This document shows positions 1 to 7,647 of a stretch of DNA of 64,000 nt, piece by piece. Under the pieces are notes generated by a model. It was not told the DNA's origin, ran no database searches, and was given only the letters and a program-made list of their open reading frames with translations. Both the position numbers and the translations under genes were made by a program. The stretch comes from an uncultured Bacteroidales bacterium (lineage in GTDB: Bacteria; Bacteroidota; Bacteroidia; Bacteroidales; Muribaculaceae): NCBI GenBank assembly GCA_902787185.1, contig CADAFP010000027.1:1-64000 (forward strand), given 5' to 3'. Every line of letters starts with the position of its first letter. Position 1 is the first letter of the stretch.

Positions 1-1
1 G

Positions 2-280
2 TCGCAGAAACGTCAGCAGGAGGCTGACGCGATGAAGAGCGCGCAGGAGGTGTACCGCGGTGTGATCGAGGACCTGAACAACGAGCGCGGTCGGCTGCAG
101 GGCACCATTGAGCGGATGGAGGCCGAGAACCAGGAGCGCAGCGCCAAGCTGGCCGGTGTTGAACGCCAGCTGTCGGTCATCAAGCGCCAGTTGTCGGGGA
201 TGAAGCCGCTGCTGTGTGGCGTGAAGGATTGCGAGAAAAGGAAACCGATTAACTTGAAGAAGGAAGATGAGATTGTGTAA
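2..280 (+). CDS. Phage coiled-coil protein, 5' end outside window
   Basis: The reading frame is open from the first bases of the window, so the gene very probably starts to the left; the first internal ATG is at 32. The visible 92 residues are rich in Glu, Arg, Gln and Leu with a heptad-like pattern, which suggests a long coiled coil, followed by a short basic tail. The stop overlaps the start of the next gene by 14 nt, so the two are probably cotranscribed and coupled. I do not recognise the family. A scaffold, minor structural or lysis-associated role is possible from position only. Confidence 0.6.
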   Translation, partial: SQKRQQEADAMKSAQEVYRGVIEDLNNERGRLQGTIERMEAENQERSAKLAGVERQLSVIKRQLSGMKPLLCGVKDCEKRKPINLKKEDEIV

Positions 281-797
281 CATCATACTGGTTATGCTTG
301 CCCTGGCGTTCACCTGTGGCTGCAAGAGCCACCGTGAGACGGTGAGGCACGAGGAGGTGCGTTACCAACGCACCGTACAGGACAGCACAGTGTCCAAAGT
401 TGACTCGATGGCGCGTCGTGACAGCGTGTCGCTGTCGTGGGTTGCCGGAGAGGTGTCGCTGGAACTGGACAGTGTGGACTACCGCATCACGTGGGACAGC
501 GTGGGGCACCCCACCCAGATTGCCGGCAAGCGGGTGGTGTCGCGGCGCTCGAGCAGTGCCGGGCAAAAGACTGCCGCCACTGTACAGGAGGAGACCCATG
601 AGGAGGCGCATTACCAACGCGCGATACAGGACAGCACAGCCGTCCAGAGCGTACAGGACAAACGTGTCGAGACCAAGGCGGGGTGGCATCCCAGATGGCT
701 TGAGATTGCCGGTGGCCTGGTGCTGGTGTTGCTGGCAGGTTGTGGTGTGTTATACTTGCGAGGACTGACGGAGCGATGGAGCAAAAGGGGCCGTTGA
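267..797 (+). CDS. Lipoprotein with C-terminal membrane anchor, candidate unimolecular spanin
   Basis: The 176-residue protein begins with a short hydrophobic signal ending in a lipobox-like TCGC (Cys19 as the likely lipidated residue). A polar periplasmic stretch of about 125 residues follows. A single transmembrane segment lies near residues 149-168, followed by a short basic tail (RGLTERWSKRGR) expected to stay in the cytoplasm. An outer-membrane lipid anchor plus an inner-membrane helix in one chain is the architecture of phage T1 gp11-type u-spanins, which disrupt the outer membrane during lysis. The periplasmic part holds two near-copies of a unit (YQRxxQDST) about 80 residues apart, also visible in the DNA near 350 and 605. 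The role is inferred from topology; no homologue was checked. Confidence 0.6.
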   Translation: MRLCNIILVMLALAFTCGCKSHRETVRHEEVRYQRTVQDSTVSKVDSMARRDSVSLSWVAGEVSLELDSVDYRITWDSVGHPTQIAGKRVVSRRSSSAGQKTAATVQEETHEEAHYQRAIQDSTAVQSVQDKRVETKAGWHPRWLEIAGGLVLVLLAGCGVLYLRGLTERWSKRGR

Positions 798-1063
798 ACA
801 TATATGAGGCTGTGGAGCGGATGCGTGAAATCAGCGCCAGCGGTGGCACGTTTGCGTTGAAGTTCCGGAAGTGGGACCGCCAGCGCCACCATGGGGGCGA
901 TGTGGCGGTGCTGAAGCTGGCCCGGCTGCGACGCAAGGCGAGCGACGAGCGCATCGAAAACAGCTCGCACAAGGTGTTCCTGACCGACACGGCGACAGGT
1001 CGTGCCATTGTTTGCTGGATGTGCCTGATTGTGGAGTTCAACGGGCGACGAGTGAGTTTTTAA
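776..1063 (+). CDS. Small phage protein of unknown function
   Basis: This 95-residue protein starts at the ATG at 776 (MEQKGPL), which overlaps the end of the lipoprotein gene by 22 nt. It is basic and compact, has no signal or membrane segment, and contains a patch rich in Arg and Lys (KFRKWDRQRHH). I do not recognise the family. Its place directly upstream of the portal-like gene, in the same tight operon, suggests a structural or packaging accessory role. An in-frame extension back to 740 exists but would overlap the lipoprotein gene further and is less likely. Confidence 0.6.
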   Translation: MEQKGPLNIYEAVERMREISASGGTFALKFRKWDRQRHHGGDVAVLKLARLRRKASDERIENSSHKVFLTDTATGRAIVCWMCLIVEFNGRRVSF

Positions 1064-1092
1064 CCGTGGCAGAGCCACGGCCCACGTGACAA
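1063..1092 (+). repeat. Phage intergenic hairpin repeat, copy 1
   Basis: Begins on the last base of the preceding stop codon. CCGTGGC pairs with GCCACGG around a 3-nt loop, followed by CCCAC and a GTGACAA tail. The same unit recurs at 2447, 3459, 5609 and 12429. Confidence 0.85.
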
Positions 1093-1142
1093 TGAGATAA
1101 AAACTGAACTGCATCATCGACACCCAGAGCGAGAAGGGGCTG

Positions 1143-2447
1143 ATGACGTTCTCGATTGGGGGAATGGGCAGCGGCTGGTCGCCGTCGAGCATCATGCTGA
1201 CGGGTCGCGGGACGTATTTCCAGCGCAAGCTGAGCGTTAACGGTGTGGACATCGTGCCCATGGGCGACAACAACGACCTGCCCGGTGACGTGATGCGGCT
1301 GCTGGACAAGTTCTATGCGGGCGAGGGCATCCTGGGTAAGATTGCGGGCTTGCAGTGGGGCGAGGGTCCCAGGCTGTACCGCGAGTGCATCGATGAGGGG
1401 CGTAACATGTTCTACCGCCGCTGGGTGCTGGATGACGAGGTGACGCGTGCGATGGAGGCTTGGGACTACACGACGTTCCTGCACAAGTGCCTGGTTGACC
1501 TGACGCACATGCAGGGTTTCTTTGTGAAATTCGTGCGCAACCGTGGTCCCCGCGTGGGAGAACCCGGTCGCATCGCGCGGCTGGAGCATATCCCCTACCA
1601 GAAAGCCAGGCTGGTGTACCCGCCCGAAGGCAGGGACGAACCCGAGGAGGTGGTTGTGGGTGACTTTCCGACGCCGGATGCGAAGTACATGTACCGCTAC
1701 CCTGTGTTTGACCCGCAGAACCCGTTCAAGCATGCTGTAGCGGTGAAATACTACAACATCTACTCCTTCTGCAAGGACTTCATGTCGACGCCTCGTTACC
1801 TGGGCGCGTTTGAATGGCTGGAGATGGCGGGCGGTATCGCCGGTCTGCTGATTGCGTATAACGAGAATGCGAGCGCCATCAGTTACCACATCGAGAGCCC
1901 CCAATCGTACTGGGACAAGGCCCGTGACCGCATCAAGGAAATCTGCCACCAGCGCGGTGAGGCGTACAGTGAGGCGATGATGGAGGAATACAAGGATGCG
2001 GCGATGGAGAAGTTTGCCACGTCGCTGACGGGCCGCGAGAACGCGGGCAAGTATTTCCACACGTCGAAGTACTGGAGTCCCGAGGCTGACGACTTTGAGG
2101 GGTGGAAGGTGACGCCGATTGACAAGAAGATCAAGGACTTTGTTGACGCCCAGATTGCCATCAGCAACAAGGCCGACGCTGCGGCGACCAGCGGCTTTGG
2201 TCTTGACCCGGTGCTGTCGAACCTGATCATCCAGAACAAGCTGTCGAGTGGCAGCGAGAAGCTGTACTCGCTGAAGGTGTATAACGCGAGCGAGACGGCT
2301 ATCCCGGACATGATCCTATGCAAGCCGCTGCAGCAGTACATCCAGGCGAACTGGCCCGGCCGTGGTGTGAAGATAGGCCTTTACCGCACGGCCGTGGAGG
2401 CTGAGAAGGATGTGAGTCCCGAGAACCGGCTGAAGGAGAATGCCTGA
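1143..2447 (+). CDS. Putative phage portal protein
   Basis: The 434-residue soluble protein has an N-terminal region with a GDNNDLP motif, a middle part rich in aromatic residues, and a C-terminal segment (AISNKADAAATSGFG, LSSGSEKLYSLK) of the style seen in portal proteins of tailed phages infecting Bacteroidetes. The annotation rests on this general resemblance and on gene order, not on a search. The first ATG is at 1143, but the frame stays open back to a stop at 1098 and the extra residues (NCIIDTQSEKGL) look protein-like. A non-ATG start such as CTG at 1104 therefore cannot be excluded. Hairpin repeats flank the gene on both sides. Confidence 0.55.
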   Translation: MTFSIGGMGSGWSPSSIMLTGRGTYFQRKLSVNGVDIVPMGDNNDLPGDVMRLLDKFYAGEGILGKIAGLQWGEGPRLYRECIDEGRNMFYRRWVLDDEVTRAMEAWDYTTFLHKCLVDLTHMQGFFVKFVRNRGPRVGEPGRIARLEHIPYQKARLVYPPEGRDEPEEVVVGDFPTPDAKYMYRYPVFDPQNPFKHAVAVKYYNIYSFCKDFMSTPRYLGAFEWLEMAGGIAGLLIAYNENASAISYHIESPQSYWDKARDRIKEICHQRGEAYSEAMMEEYKDAAMEKFATSLTGRENAGKYFHTSKYWSPEADDFEGWKVTPIDKKIKDFVDAQIAISNKADAAATSGFGLDPVLSNLIIQNKLSSGSEKLYSLKVYNASETAIPDMILCKPLQQYIQANWPGRGVKIGLYRTAVEAEKDVSPENRLKENA

Positions 2448-2476
2448 CCGTGGCAGCGCCCCGGCCCACATAACAA
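2447..2476 (+). repeat. Phage intergenic hairpin repeat, copy 2
   Basis: Begins on the last base of the portal-like gene's TGA. Stem CCGTGGC with a diverged partner GCCCCGG, then CCCAC and ACAA. It occupies most of the 50-nt gap before the next gene. Confidence 0.8.
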
Positions 2477-2497
2477 TGACAAAACCGACTGAAGAAA

Positions 2498-3457
2498 ATG
2501 GATAGCAGTAATCTGAAACTCTTTGACAAGGACGGCCATGGCCGTGAGGAGCTGGTGGCGGCAATCGGTGTCATCAGCAAGGATATCACGTTTGCAAAAT
2601 GGGCACCTGCCATCCCGTTGGGGACACGCCAGCTGGCTGCGATTGTGGGCCGTGACGTGGTTGGCGAGTTGGACGGCTTGTACCGCAAGGCCGAGCCGAG
2701 CGGCGATGAGCTACTGGCTGTAAAATTCGCCCAACAGGCTGTCGCGATGTTCACGTGGCTGAAGATCCTGGCACCGCTGGACGCGCAGCACGGCAACGCC
2801 GGACGTGGCAAGACCTTGGGCGAGAACCAGCACGGGATGACGGCGCTGCAGGAGTGGGAGGACAAGGAGAGCATCCGTGCGATGGCCTATGAGGCGACGG
2901 ACGCCCTCATCGAGGTGCTTGACACTGCCGAGTGGAACTGGTGGAAGGAGAGCTCCAAATGCCGCCAGCGTGCGGGACTGCTGTTGCCGAGCAAGGAGCT
3001 GTTTGACGTGTACTACATGATTGGCAGCCACCGGCTGTTCCTAACGCTGCTGCCGATGATTGCCGAGGTGCAAGCCGGAGACATCGCCCCCGTCGTGACG
3101 GCGGCTCACATGGACCAGCTGCTGAGCGGCGATAGGCTGGAAACGGACGTGCGTGTGCGCCTGCTTGACCTGGCACGCCGCCCCCTGGCACTGCTCACCA
3201 TGAAAAAGGCTGTGGAGCGGTTGCCGGTGGAGGTGTTGCCCGAGGGCATCGTTCAGGTGCAGCAACAGGCGACGGTGAAGCAGAAGCTGCGTGCTGAGAA
3301 GAGTGCCCGTGAGGCCGTTGCGGCGTCGCTGGGTGCTGACGCTGAGCGCTACTTGCAGCTGCTGCAGGACGCCATCAGCGAGCTTGACAGCGATGAGGGC
3401 GGTGTGGATTACTACCTGAGCGGGCCGACCATCCAATCTAAAGGAATTACGTATTAA
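2498..3457 (+). CDS. Phage structural-region protein, DUF6712-like
   Basis: The 319-residue, mostly helical protein follows the portal-like gene. It resembles the DUF6712 group found in Bacteroidetes phages, but this recollection is weak and was not checked. The C-terminal 80 residues (KQKLRAEKSAREAVAASLG and a following acidic stretch) look like a helical arm. There is no signal peptide or membrane segment. Position between the portal-like and chaperone-like genes fits a head-tail connector or other minor structural role. Start at the first ATG, 21 nt after the hairpin repeat. Confidence 0.45.
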   Translation: MDSSNLKLFDKDGHGREELVAAIGVISKDITFAKWAPAIPLGTRQLAAIVGRDVVGELDGLYRKAEPSGDELLAVKFAQQAVAMFTWLKILAPLDAQHGNAGRGKTLGENQHGMTALQEWEDKESIRAMAYEATDALIEVLDTAEWNWWKESSKCRQRAGLLLPSKELFDVYYMIGSHRLFLTLLPMIAEVQAGDIAPVVTAAHMDQLLSGDRLETDVRVRLLDLARRPLALLTMKKAVERLPVEVLPEGIVQVQQQATVKQKLRAEKSAREAVAASLGADAERYLQLLQDAISELDSDEGGVDYYLSGPTIQSKGITY

Positions 3458-3458
3458 T

Positions 3459-3488
3459 ACCGTGGCAATGCCACGGCCCACAGAACAA
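3459..3488 (+). repeat. Phage intergenic hairpin repeat, copy 3
   Basis: Lies one nt after the preceding stop; CCGTGGC pairs with GCCACGG (loop AAT), then CCCAC and AGAACAA. The next gene starts 5 nt after it. Confidence 0.85.
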
Positions 3489-3493
3489 CAGAC

Positions 3494-4261
3494 ATGGTGA
3501 CGGTTGAACATAACGGCAAGAGCTACGAGATACCCGGTGTGCTGGATGAGCTGACGCCTGACCAGTACAAGGGTTACCTGTTCCTGGCGGTGATGCTGCG
3601 GCGCGGGGTGCTGGACGAAATGGGGTTCAGGGCCAAACTGCTGGCAGAGCTGATGGGGCTGGGTGTGGACATCACGGACTACAAGCCCGAGATTGCCGAC
3701 CGGCTGATTGCCCAGTTGGGCGTGCTGGACGGCTTCCTGGACGAGAATGGGCCGATAACTGCCACCGGGCGGAACCTGCTGCCGGAGTTTGCGGGGTGGA
3801 CGTCCAAAGTGGGCGACATGCTGAACGGGATGACATTCGGCGACTTTGTCGAGGGACTGACGCTGATGGGACGCCTCGATGAGGATGAGGAGTCACAGCA
3901 GACGGTGCTGAACGAGCTGGCCAGGCTGCTGTATTCGCCCCCTGAGGACAAGGCCGACGCTGAGGTTCCCGCGCTGGTTGCGGTGCACACGGTGACCTTC
4001 TTCACGAGCGTGTTCAACATGATCAGGAAGGAGCCGATAGGCATCAGCGGCGAGCAGATCAACTTCTCGATCATCTTCAAGCCGGTGCCGGGTATGCCGA
4101 GCAAGGCCGACGACCACACGGGTTGGCACGGCATTGCGATGGAGGTGGCGAGCAGCGGTGTGTTCGGCACGCTGAAGGATGTGAACTCGACGCCGCTGTG
4201 GGACGTGCTGCTGTACCTATATAGGGCAAAGTTTGACTTATTGCATGAGAAGAGGAAATGA
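3494..4261 (+). CDS. Phage protein, possible tail assembly chaperone
   Basis: The 255-residue soluble protein begins with a short beta-like segment (VTVEHNGKSYEIPG) and then LTPDQYKGYLFL, a pattern like the small helical proteins encoded ahead of tape-measure genes. It has no signal or clear membrane helix. The stop overlaps the start of the endolysin gene by 4 nt (ATGA), so translation is probably coupled. A chaperone or connector role is inferred from position and fold impression only; I did not see the programmed slippery site that often marks such chaperones. Confidence 0.4.
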   Translation: MVTVEHNGKSYEIPGVLDELTPDQYKGYLFLAVMLRRGVLDEMGFRAKLLAELMGLGVDITDYKPEIADRLIAQLGVLDGFLDENGPITATGRNLLPEFAGWTSKVGDMLNGMTFGDFVEGLTLMGRLDEDEESQQTVLNELARLLYSPPEDKADAEVPALVAVHTVTFFTSVFNMIRKEPIGISGEQINFSIIFKPVPGMPSKADDHTGWHGIAMEVASSGVFGTLKDVNSTPLWDVLLYLYRAKFDLLHEKRK

Positions 4262-4668
4262 GAACGATCACTGAAATCATTGTTCACTGCAGCGCGACCC
4301 CCGAGGGCCGTGCGACGACTGTTGGGGAGATCCGCTCGTGGCACCTGCTGCGTGGGTTTAAGGATATCGGTTACCACTATGTGGTGTACCTGGACGGCTC
4401 GATTCATGCGGGTCGCCCTGAAGGAGCCATCGGTGCGCACTGCCAGGGGCACAACCGGAACAGCATCGGTGTGTGCTATGTGGGCGGCGTGACGCGTGAC
4501 AGCAAGCATGCCAAGGACACCAGAACGCCAGAGCAAAAAAAGGCGCTGCTGCAGCTGCTGAAACAGTTGAAGCGAAAATATCCCGGTGCCCGGATTCACG
4601 GTCACCGTGACTTTGCTGCGAAGGCTTGCCCGAGCTTTGACGCTACGGCCGAGTACAGGGGGCTGTGA
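4258..4668 (+). CDS. N-acetylmuramoyl-L-alanine amidase (phage endolysin)
   Basis: The 136-residue protein is an amidase_2-type enzyme like T7 lysozyme, which cleaves the bond between N-acetylmuramic acid and the peptide stem of peptidoglycan. Likely zinc ligands are His10 (VHCSATP), His116 (HGHRD) and Cys124 (KACPSFD); Lys122 corresponds to the catalytic lysine and Tyr41 may match the T7 tyrosine. The length matches single-domain phage amidases, with no cell-wall-binding domain and no signal peptide, so it would need a holin to reach the wall. It sits inside the structural operon, coupled by a 4-nt overlap to the upstream gene. Confidence 0.9.
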   Translation: MRTITEIIVHCSATPEGRATTVGEIRSWHLLRGFKDIGYHYVVYLDGSIHAGRPEGAIGAHCQGHNRNSIGVCYVGGVTRDSKHAKDTRTPEQKKALLQLLKQLKRKYPGARIHGHRDFAAKACPSFDATAEYRGL

Positions 4669-4687
4669 TACGGGCTGGCAGCCCGTA
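4669..4687 (+). repeat. Intergenic hairpin of a different sequence
   Basis: TACGGGCT pairs exactly with AGCCCGTA around a 3-nt loop, one nt after the endolysin stop. It holds the same position as the CCGTGGC repeats but has another sequence, and is likewise followed by an ACTGACAA tail. Confidence 0.7.
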
Positions 4688-4720
4688 ATACAACTGACAA
4701 CACTGAAAAACCTAAAAGAG

Positions 4721-5164
4721 ATGATTGACCTGAAGGACTATAGGACATACTGGGAGGGCGTTGCTGAGCGCATCGAGTCGCTGAGCTCGTGCCTGGGCGT
4801 GACTGTGGACGACGACATGGGCGGCGTGCTGCAGGACATTGCCATGGAGGCGATGACGCTGTTCTGGATTGTGCCGAACGCGCAGACGCGCAAGGGTGCG
4901 GGCATTGACGCGTACCAGGAGGACAACACGTGTGTGGTGTTTGTGATGATGAAGTATGACCGGCAGCGTCGCACTGCGGTTGAGACGCTGGAGGTGGTGC
5001 AACCGGTGATTGAGGCCATCAAGGGGCTGCTGCTGGAGGACATGAGCGGCGGTTGTCCCACCCTGGCGGGTCTGGATGTGGGGACGCTGTCGACGATACC
5101 GGAGACGGGTTTCTATAACGACTTTGCGGGCTGGAGCCTTGGGTTCACGTTGAGGAGCGAGTGA
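4721..5164 (+). CDS. Phage tail-region protein of unknown function
   Basis: The 147-residue protein starts at the ATG at 4721 (MIDLKDYRTYW). It has no signal or membrane segment, and the second half shows alternating beta and helical stretches. Size and position, directly ahead of a gp10-like protein, fit a tail terminator or completion protein. The family was not recognised. The gap to the next gene is 1 nt, consistent with one transcript. Confidence 0.45.
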   Translation: MIDLKDYRTYWEGVAERIESLSSCLGVTVDDDMGGVLQDIAMEAMTLFWIVPNAQTRKGAGIDAYQEDNTCVVFVMMKYDRQRRTAVETLEVVQPVIEAIKGLLLEDMSGGCPTLAGLDVGTLSTIPETGFYNDFAGWSLGFTLRSE

Positions 5165-5165
5165 G

Positions 5166-5606
5166 ATGGAGACCGAGGGGCTGAAGATACAGTTTTTCAA
5201 GCAGGAGCTGGAGCGTGGCATCCGTGACATCTTCCAGGCCCAGCGGATGATTGCCGAGAGCGGTACGTACCAGCGCGGGGCCTCCAGGGAGATTCACCAG
5301 CGCAAGGGCGGTGGCCTGGGGCAACGGACGGGCAACCTGCTGCGTGCGTTGAGCAACCCGTCGTACACGGTCACTCCCAGCGGCGGCGGTGTGGTGGCAG
5401 AGACGAACGTGCCGCTGTACATGCGTTTCCTGGACATGAAGCGGAAGGGGAACTGGCAGATCTACAACCGGCAGGTGTGGGGCATCCTGTACCATGACGT
5501 GAGGGGGAGGATCCGCTATGAGTTCCAGGACTTCATCGAGCAGCACCGCAAGCAGCTGCAGGCGGCACTGCAGAACGAGAAAGGCGAGAGGATAAAAATG
5601 TTCTAG
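5166..5606 (+). CDS. Phage protein, possible tail completion (gp10-like)
   Basis: The 146-residue basic protein contains a central region rich in Gly and Arg (HQRKGGGLGQRTGNLLRAL) with a segment resembling the RTGNL motif common in HK97 gp10-like head-tail completion proteins. The remainder is helical. It starts 1 nt after the preceding stop. The role is inferred from the motif and gene order, and no homologue was checked. Confidence 0.45.
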   Translation: METEGLKIQFFKQELERGIRDIFQAQRMIAESGTYQRGASREIHQRKGGGLGQRTGNLLRALSNPSYTVTPSGGGVVAETNVPLYMRFLDMKRKGNWQIYNRQVWGILYHDVRGRIRYEFQDFIEQHRKQLQAALQNEKGERIKMF

Positions 5607-5608
5607 AT

Positions 5609-5638
5609 ACCGTGGCAGAGCCACGGCCCACGGGACAA
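5609..5638 (+). repeat. Phage intergenic hairpin repeat, copy 4
   Basis: Lies 2 nt after the preceding stop; CCGTGGC pairs with GCCACGG (loop AGA), then CCCAC and GGGACAA. Confidence 0.85.
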
Positions 5639-5653
5639 GTCACTAATTTAATA

Positions 5654-5660
5654 AAGGAGG
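5654..5660 (+). promoter_or_regulatory. Strong Shine-Dalgarno site
   Basis: AAGGAGG lies 7 nt before the ATG at 5668. Such a full-length site is unusual in this window, where most genes lack one, and suggests high or specially controlled translation of the small membrane protein. Confidence 0.7.
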
Positions 5661-5667
5661 ATTAACC

Positions 5668-5868
5668 ATGGTAAAGAAAGTTGCGTGGCCAGTGTTCTGG
5701 CTGATTGTACTGGCCCTGGTGGCCCAAGTGTTGACAAGCGTGTTTAACCTGCAGACGTGGTGCGCCGTGCTGCTGGGTGCGCTGGTGCTGTGCATCGTGA
5801 TCGTGGTGGTGCTGAGCGTGTGGGCGGCGATTGTTGCGCGCCGTCACAAGGGCGAGGTTCCTCCCTAA
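5668..5868 (+). CDS. Small two-helix membrane protein, holin-like
   Basis: The 66-residue protein has two hydrophobic helices, about residues 7-25 and 34-58, joined by a short loop, and a basic C-terminal tail (RRHKGEVPP). This is the size and layout of small phage holins, which open the inner membrane so that the endolysin can act. It lies 1 kb after the amidase gene and has a strong Shine-Dalgarno site. The alternative is a tail or superinfection-related membrane protein. The assignment is from topology only. Confidence 0.5.
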   Translation: MVKKVAWPVFWLIVLALVAQVLTSVFNLQTWCAVLLGALVLCIVIVVVLSVWAAIVARRHKGEVPP

Positions 5869-5934
5869 TGAGCAAACCGTTACGCATTGATTACGCTATT
5901 AATTGATTAGACTATTAGTTATTAGTTTTTACCG

Positions 5935-5963
5935 GGCGGCCATGTCGTGAAGACACAGCCGCC
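5935..5963. terminator. Hairpin between late genes and the leftward cassette
   Basis: GGCGGC pairs with GCCGCC and TGTC with GACA around GTGAA. It lies between two convergent genes. The T-run on the plus strand is short (TTT), so it may work in both directions or only partly. Confidence 0.55.
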
Positions 5964-5988
5964 TTTGAAAATTACCAAACATTCTCGC

Positions 5989-6501
5989 TTACAGTTGGAC
6001 GCTTGGAATGTATTGTGCGATATCGATGTTCGGGAGTTTGCTGTCTTTAGACCTGACGAGCTGGATGAACTCATTGCATTCCTGAATGGTCATTTTTCCT
6101 CGCTGGATGGCATAATACAGGAAATCAAGCGTCGTCAAATAAGTAATCTGGTGCTCATGGCAATAGTCTTTAATGTCGGTCAAGTTGCTGCTGCCGATCA
6201 CGTTGTTGGTAAACCGGCAATAAGCCATACATGCGCTCTCGCCCTTGCCGAACGCAGCTGTCAGCGCCATGTATTCATGCAGCATCTCACCTGGAGGGTC
6301 AAACTCGATAGTGGTGATGTTCTTCAGGAGGGTTTCTTGTCTGTCCAGCTCTTGTCGGATGGGGCCGAGCAACTCATTACGGACAATGTGCAGCACAACG
6401 AAATCATACTCTGATAAAATATCGGGCAACAAATAAAGCCGCTCTCCCTTGCTGAAATGGATGATGACATCTGCGTCAACTACAATCTTAACCTTCTCCA
6501 T
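5989..6501 (-). CDS. PIN-like domain protein
   Basis: The 170-residue protein has a PIN-like layout: Asp9/Asp11 after the first strand (VVDADVIIHF), Glu43, Glu88 (GKGESACMAY) and Asp126 near the end (LTTLDFLYYA). PIN domains are metal-dependent RNases, often toxins. The chosen start (6501, MEKVK) overlaps the end of the ImmA gene by 14 nt; an alternative TTG start lies at 6507. It is the last gene of a leftward Xre-ImmA-PIN operon embedded in the rightward late genes. A role as the effector of a toxin or defence cassette is inferred. Confidence 0.75.
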   Translation of the reverse strand: MEKVKIVVDADVIIHFSKGERLYLLPDILSEYDFVVLHIVRNELLGPIRQELDRQETLLKNITTIEFDPPGEMLHEYMALTAAFGKGESACMAYCRFTNNVIGSSNLTDIKDYCHEHQITYLTTLDFLYYAIQRGKMTIQECNEFIQLVRSKDSKLPNIDIAQYIPSVQL

Positions 6502-7207
6502 CGGCAATAAGGTTGTTCAATTCCTGGTAATGGCCCTCTGAAATCTTCTCGGCATCAAGCAAGACCTTTGCCTTGGCGATAAAGTCGCCCACTACCTCCT
6601 TGCGTCCATCACCATCGTCATATATCCTGGTACTGTATCCAAAGGACTGGGCGGTGCGGGCTACGCTGATATCAAGTAATCCCTGTAGTTGTGCCTCGCT
6701 GATGAGCTTAAGCCTTTTCAAGCGATAACACATAGCCTGGTGTGAAACGCAATAAACCTGTTCAAGTCGCATGACAGTTGCAAGTGAGATCTGCCCTACC
6801 CTCAACTCCTCGTTAGGGATGCAGGCAATCAGGCCATCGCTTGGCATGAGCAAAGCCGATGCGAACATGTCGGCGTCGGCTTCTTTGGCGCTTTTTGTGC
6901 CGTTGCCCTCGAAGCACATGTGAGGCTCGGGGTTCTCGTCATAATAGAGGTGATAGAGCTCGTGGGCTATGGTAAAGCGCTGCCTGCCGAGAGAGCGGCT
7001 GCTGTTGATGAGGATGTACTTGTTCTTCTTGTCGCGCGACATGGTGGACAGGCCGCAGGCGTTAGCCGACATGGGTTTGAAAACCGTGAGGATGCCCTTG
7101 TTGAGCAACACGCCATAGAGACTTATCGGTTCCGTCCTGCTGAGCTGGGCTTCTGCCCTGAACTTGATGGCCAGCCGTTCGGCTGCTTCTACAGTCAATC
7201 TCTTCAT
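6488..7207 (-). CDS. ImmA/IrrE-family metallopeptidase
   Basis: The 239-residue protein carries the zinc-peptidase motif HELYH at residues 82-86 and a downstream glutamate (EADADMFASALLMP, Glu109), the typical ImmA/IrrE arrangement. Members cleave or inactivate a partner Xre-type repressor when triggered, as ImmA does for ImmR in ICEBs1. Its start overlaps the Xre gene by 4 nt and its end overlaps the PIN gene. The C-terminal 100 residues probably sense the trigger or bind the partner. Base composition is visibly more AT-rich than the flanking phage genes. Confidence 0.85.
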   Translation of the reverse strand: MKRLTVEAAERLAIKFRAEAQLSRTEPISLYGVLLNKGILTVFKPMSANACGLSTMSRDKKNKYILINSSRSLGRQRFTIAHELYHLYYDENPEPHMCFEGNGTKSAKEADADMFASALLMPSDGLIACIPNEELRVGQISLATVMRLEQVYCVSHQAMCYRLKRLKLISEAQLQGLLDISVARTAQSFGYSTRIYDDGDGRKEVVGDFIAKAKVLLDAEKISEGHYQELNNLIADGEG

Positions 7208-7539
7208 CGGTTTAAAATTCGGTTAAGCTTGAGGTCGTTCAACACAATTTCCTTAAACGAGGCCACCTGCCTGAGGTCATCACAGGTGAGTCCATCAATG
7301 CGGAATGCACAAACGAGCATATTCTCCAATACGTCGGCATCTGATGAGGTGAGATCGCTCAACTCAAAACCGAATAATGCGCTTAATTTCTCTAAATGCT
7401 TCAATTGTGCCACGCGCTCTCCTGCCTCAATAGCCTGATACATGGATGGGGAAATTTCCAGATAATGGGCTACTGCACCCTGGGAAAAATGATTGGCAGT
7501 CCTTAATCTCCTCAGTTTTGTTCCAATTGATTCTGCCAT
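7204..7539 (-). CDS. Xre-family helix-turn-helix regulator
   Basis: The 111-residue protein has an N-terminal HTH_3/Xre domain (about residues 6-62; FSQGAVAHYLEISPSMYQAIEAGER) and a C-terminal helical part. It is the first gene of the leftward cassette and overlaps immA by 4 nt. It probably represses its own promoter just upstream (7577-7610) and is the likely substrate of the neighbouring ImmA peptidase. It could also act as antitoxin to the PIN protein. Confidence 0.85.
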   Translation of the reverse strand: MAESIGTKLRRLRTANHFSQGAVAHYLEISPSMYQAIEAGERVAQLKHLEKLSALFGFELSDLTSSDADVLENMLVCAFRIDGLTCDDLRQVASFKEIVLNDLKLNRILNR

Positions 7540-7576
7540 AAATAGATAAATTATATAGTAACCTCTTTTTCTGTGG

Positions 7577-7610
7577 CAAAATTAGTAAAAAAACGAAAAA
7601 ACCTAACAAA
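7577..7610 (-). promoter_or_regulatory. Promoter of the Xre-ImmA-PIN operon
   Basis: On the minus strand a TTTG lies about 22 nt upstream of TAATTTTG, matching the Bacteroidetes promoter pattern, about 37 nt ahead of the Xre start. Confidence 0.55.
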
Positions 7611-7647
7611 ATACCACAAAAAAATTATTGCATTTGTGTAAAAATAC

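Noticed and set aside
1038..2060. 340-residue open frame antisense to the portal-like gene
   Set aside because: High-GC shadow; the plus-strand protein has coherent motifs and operon context.
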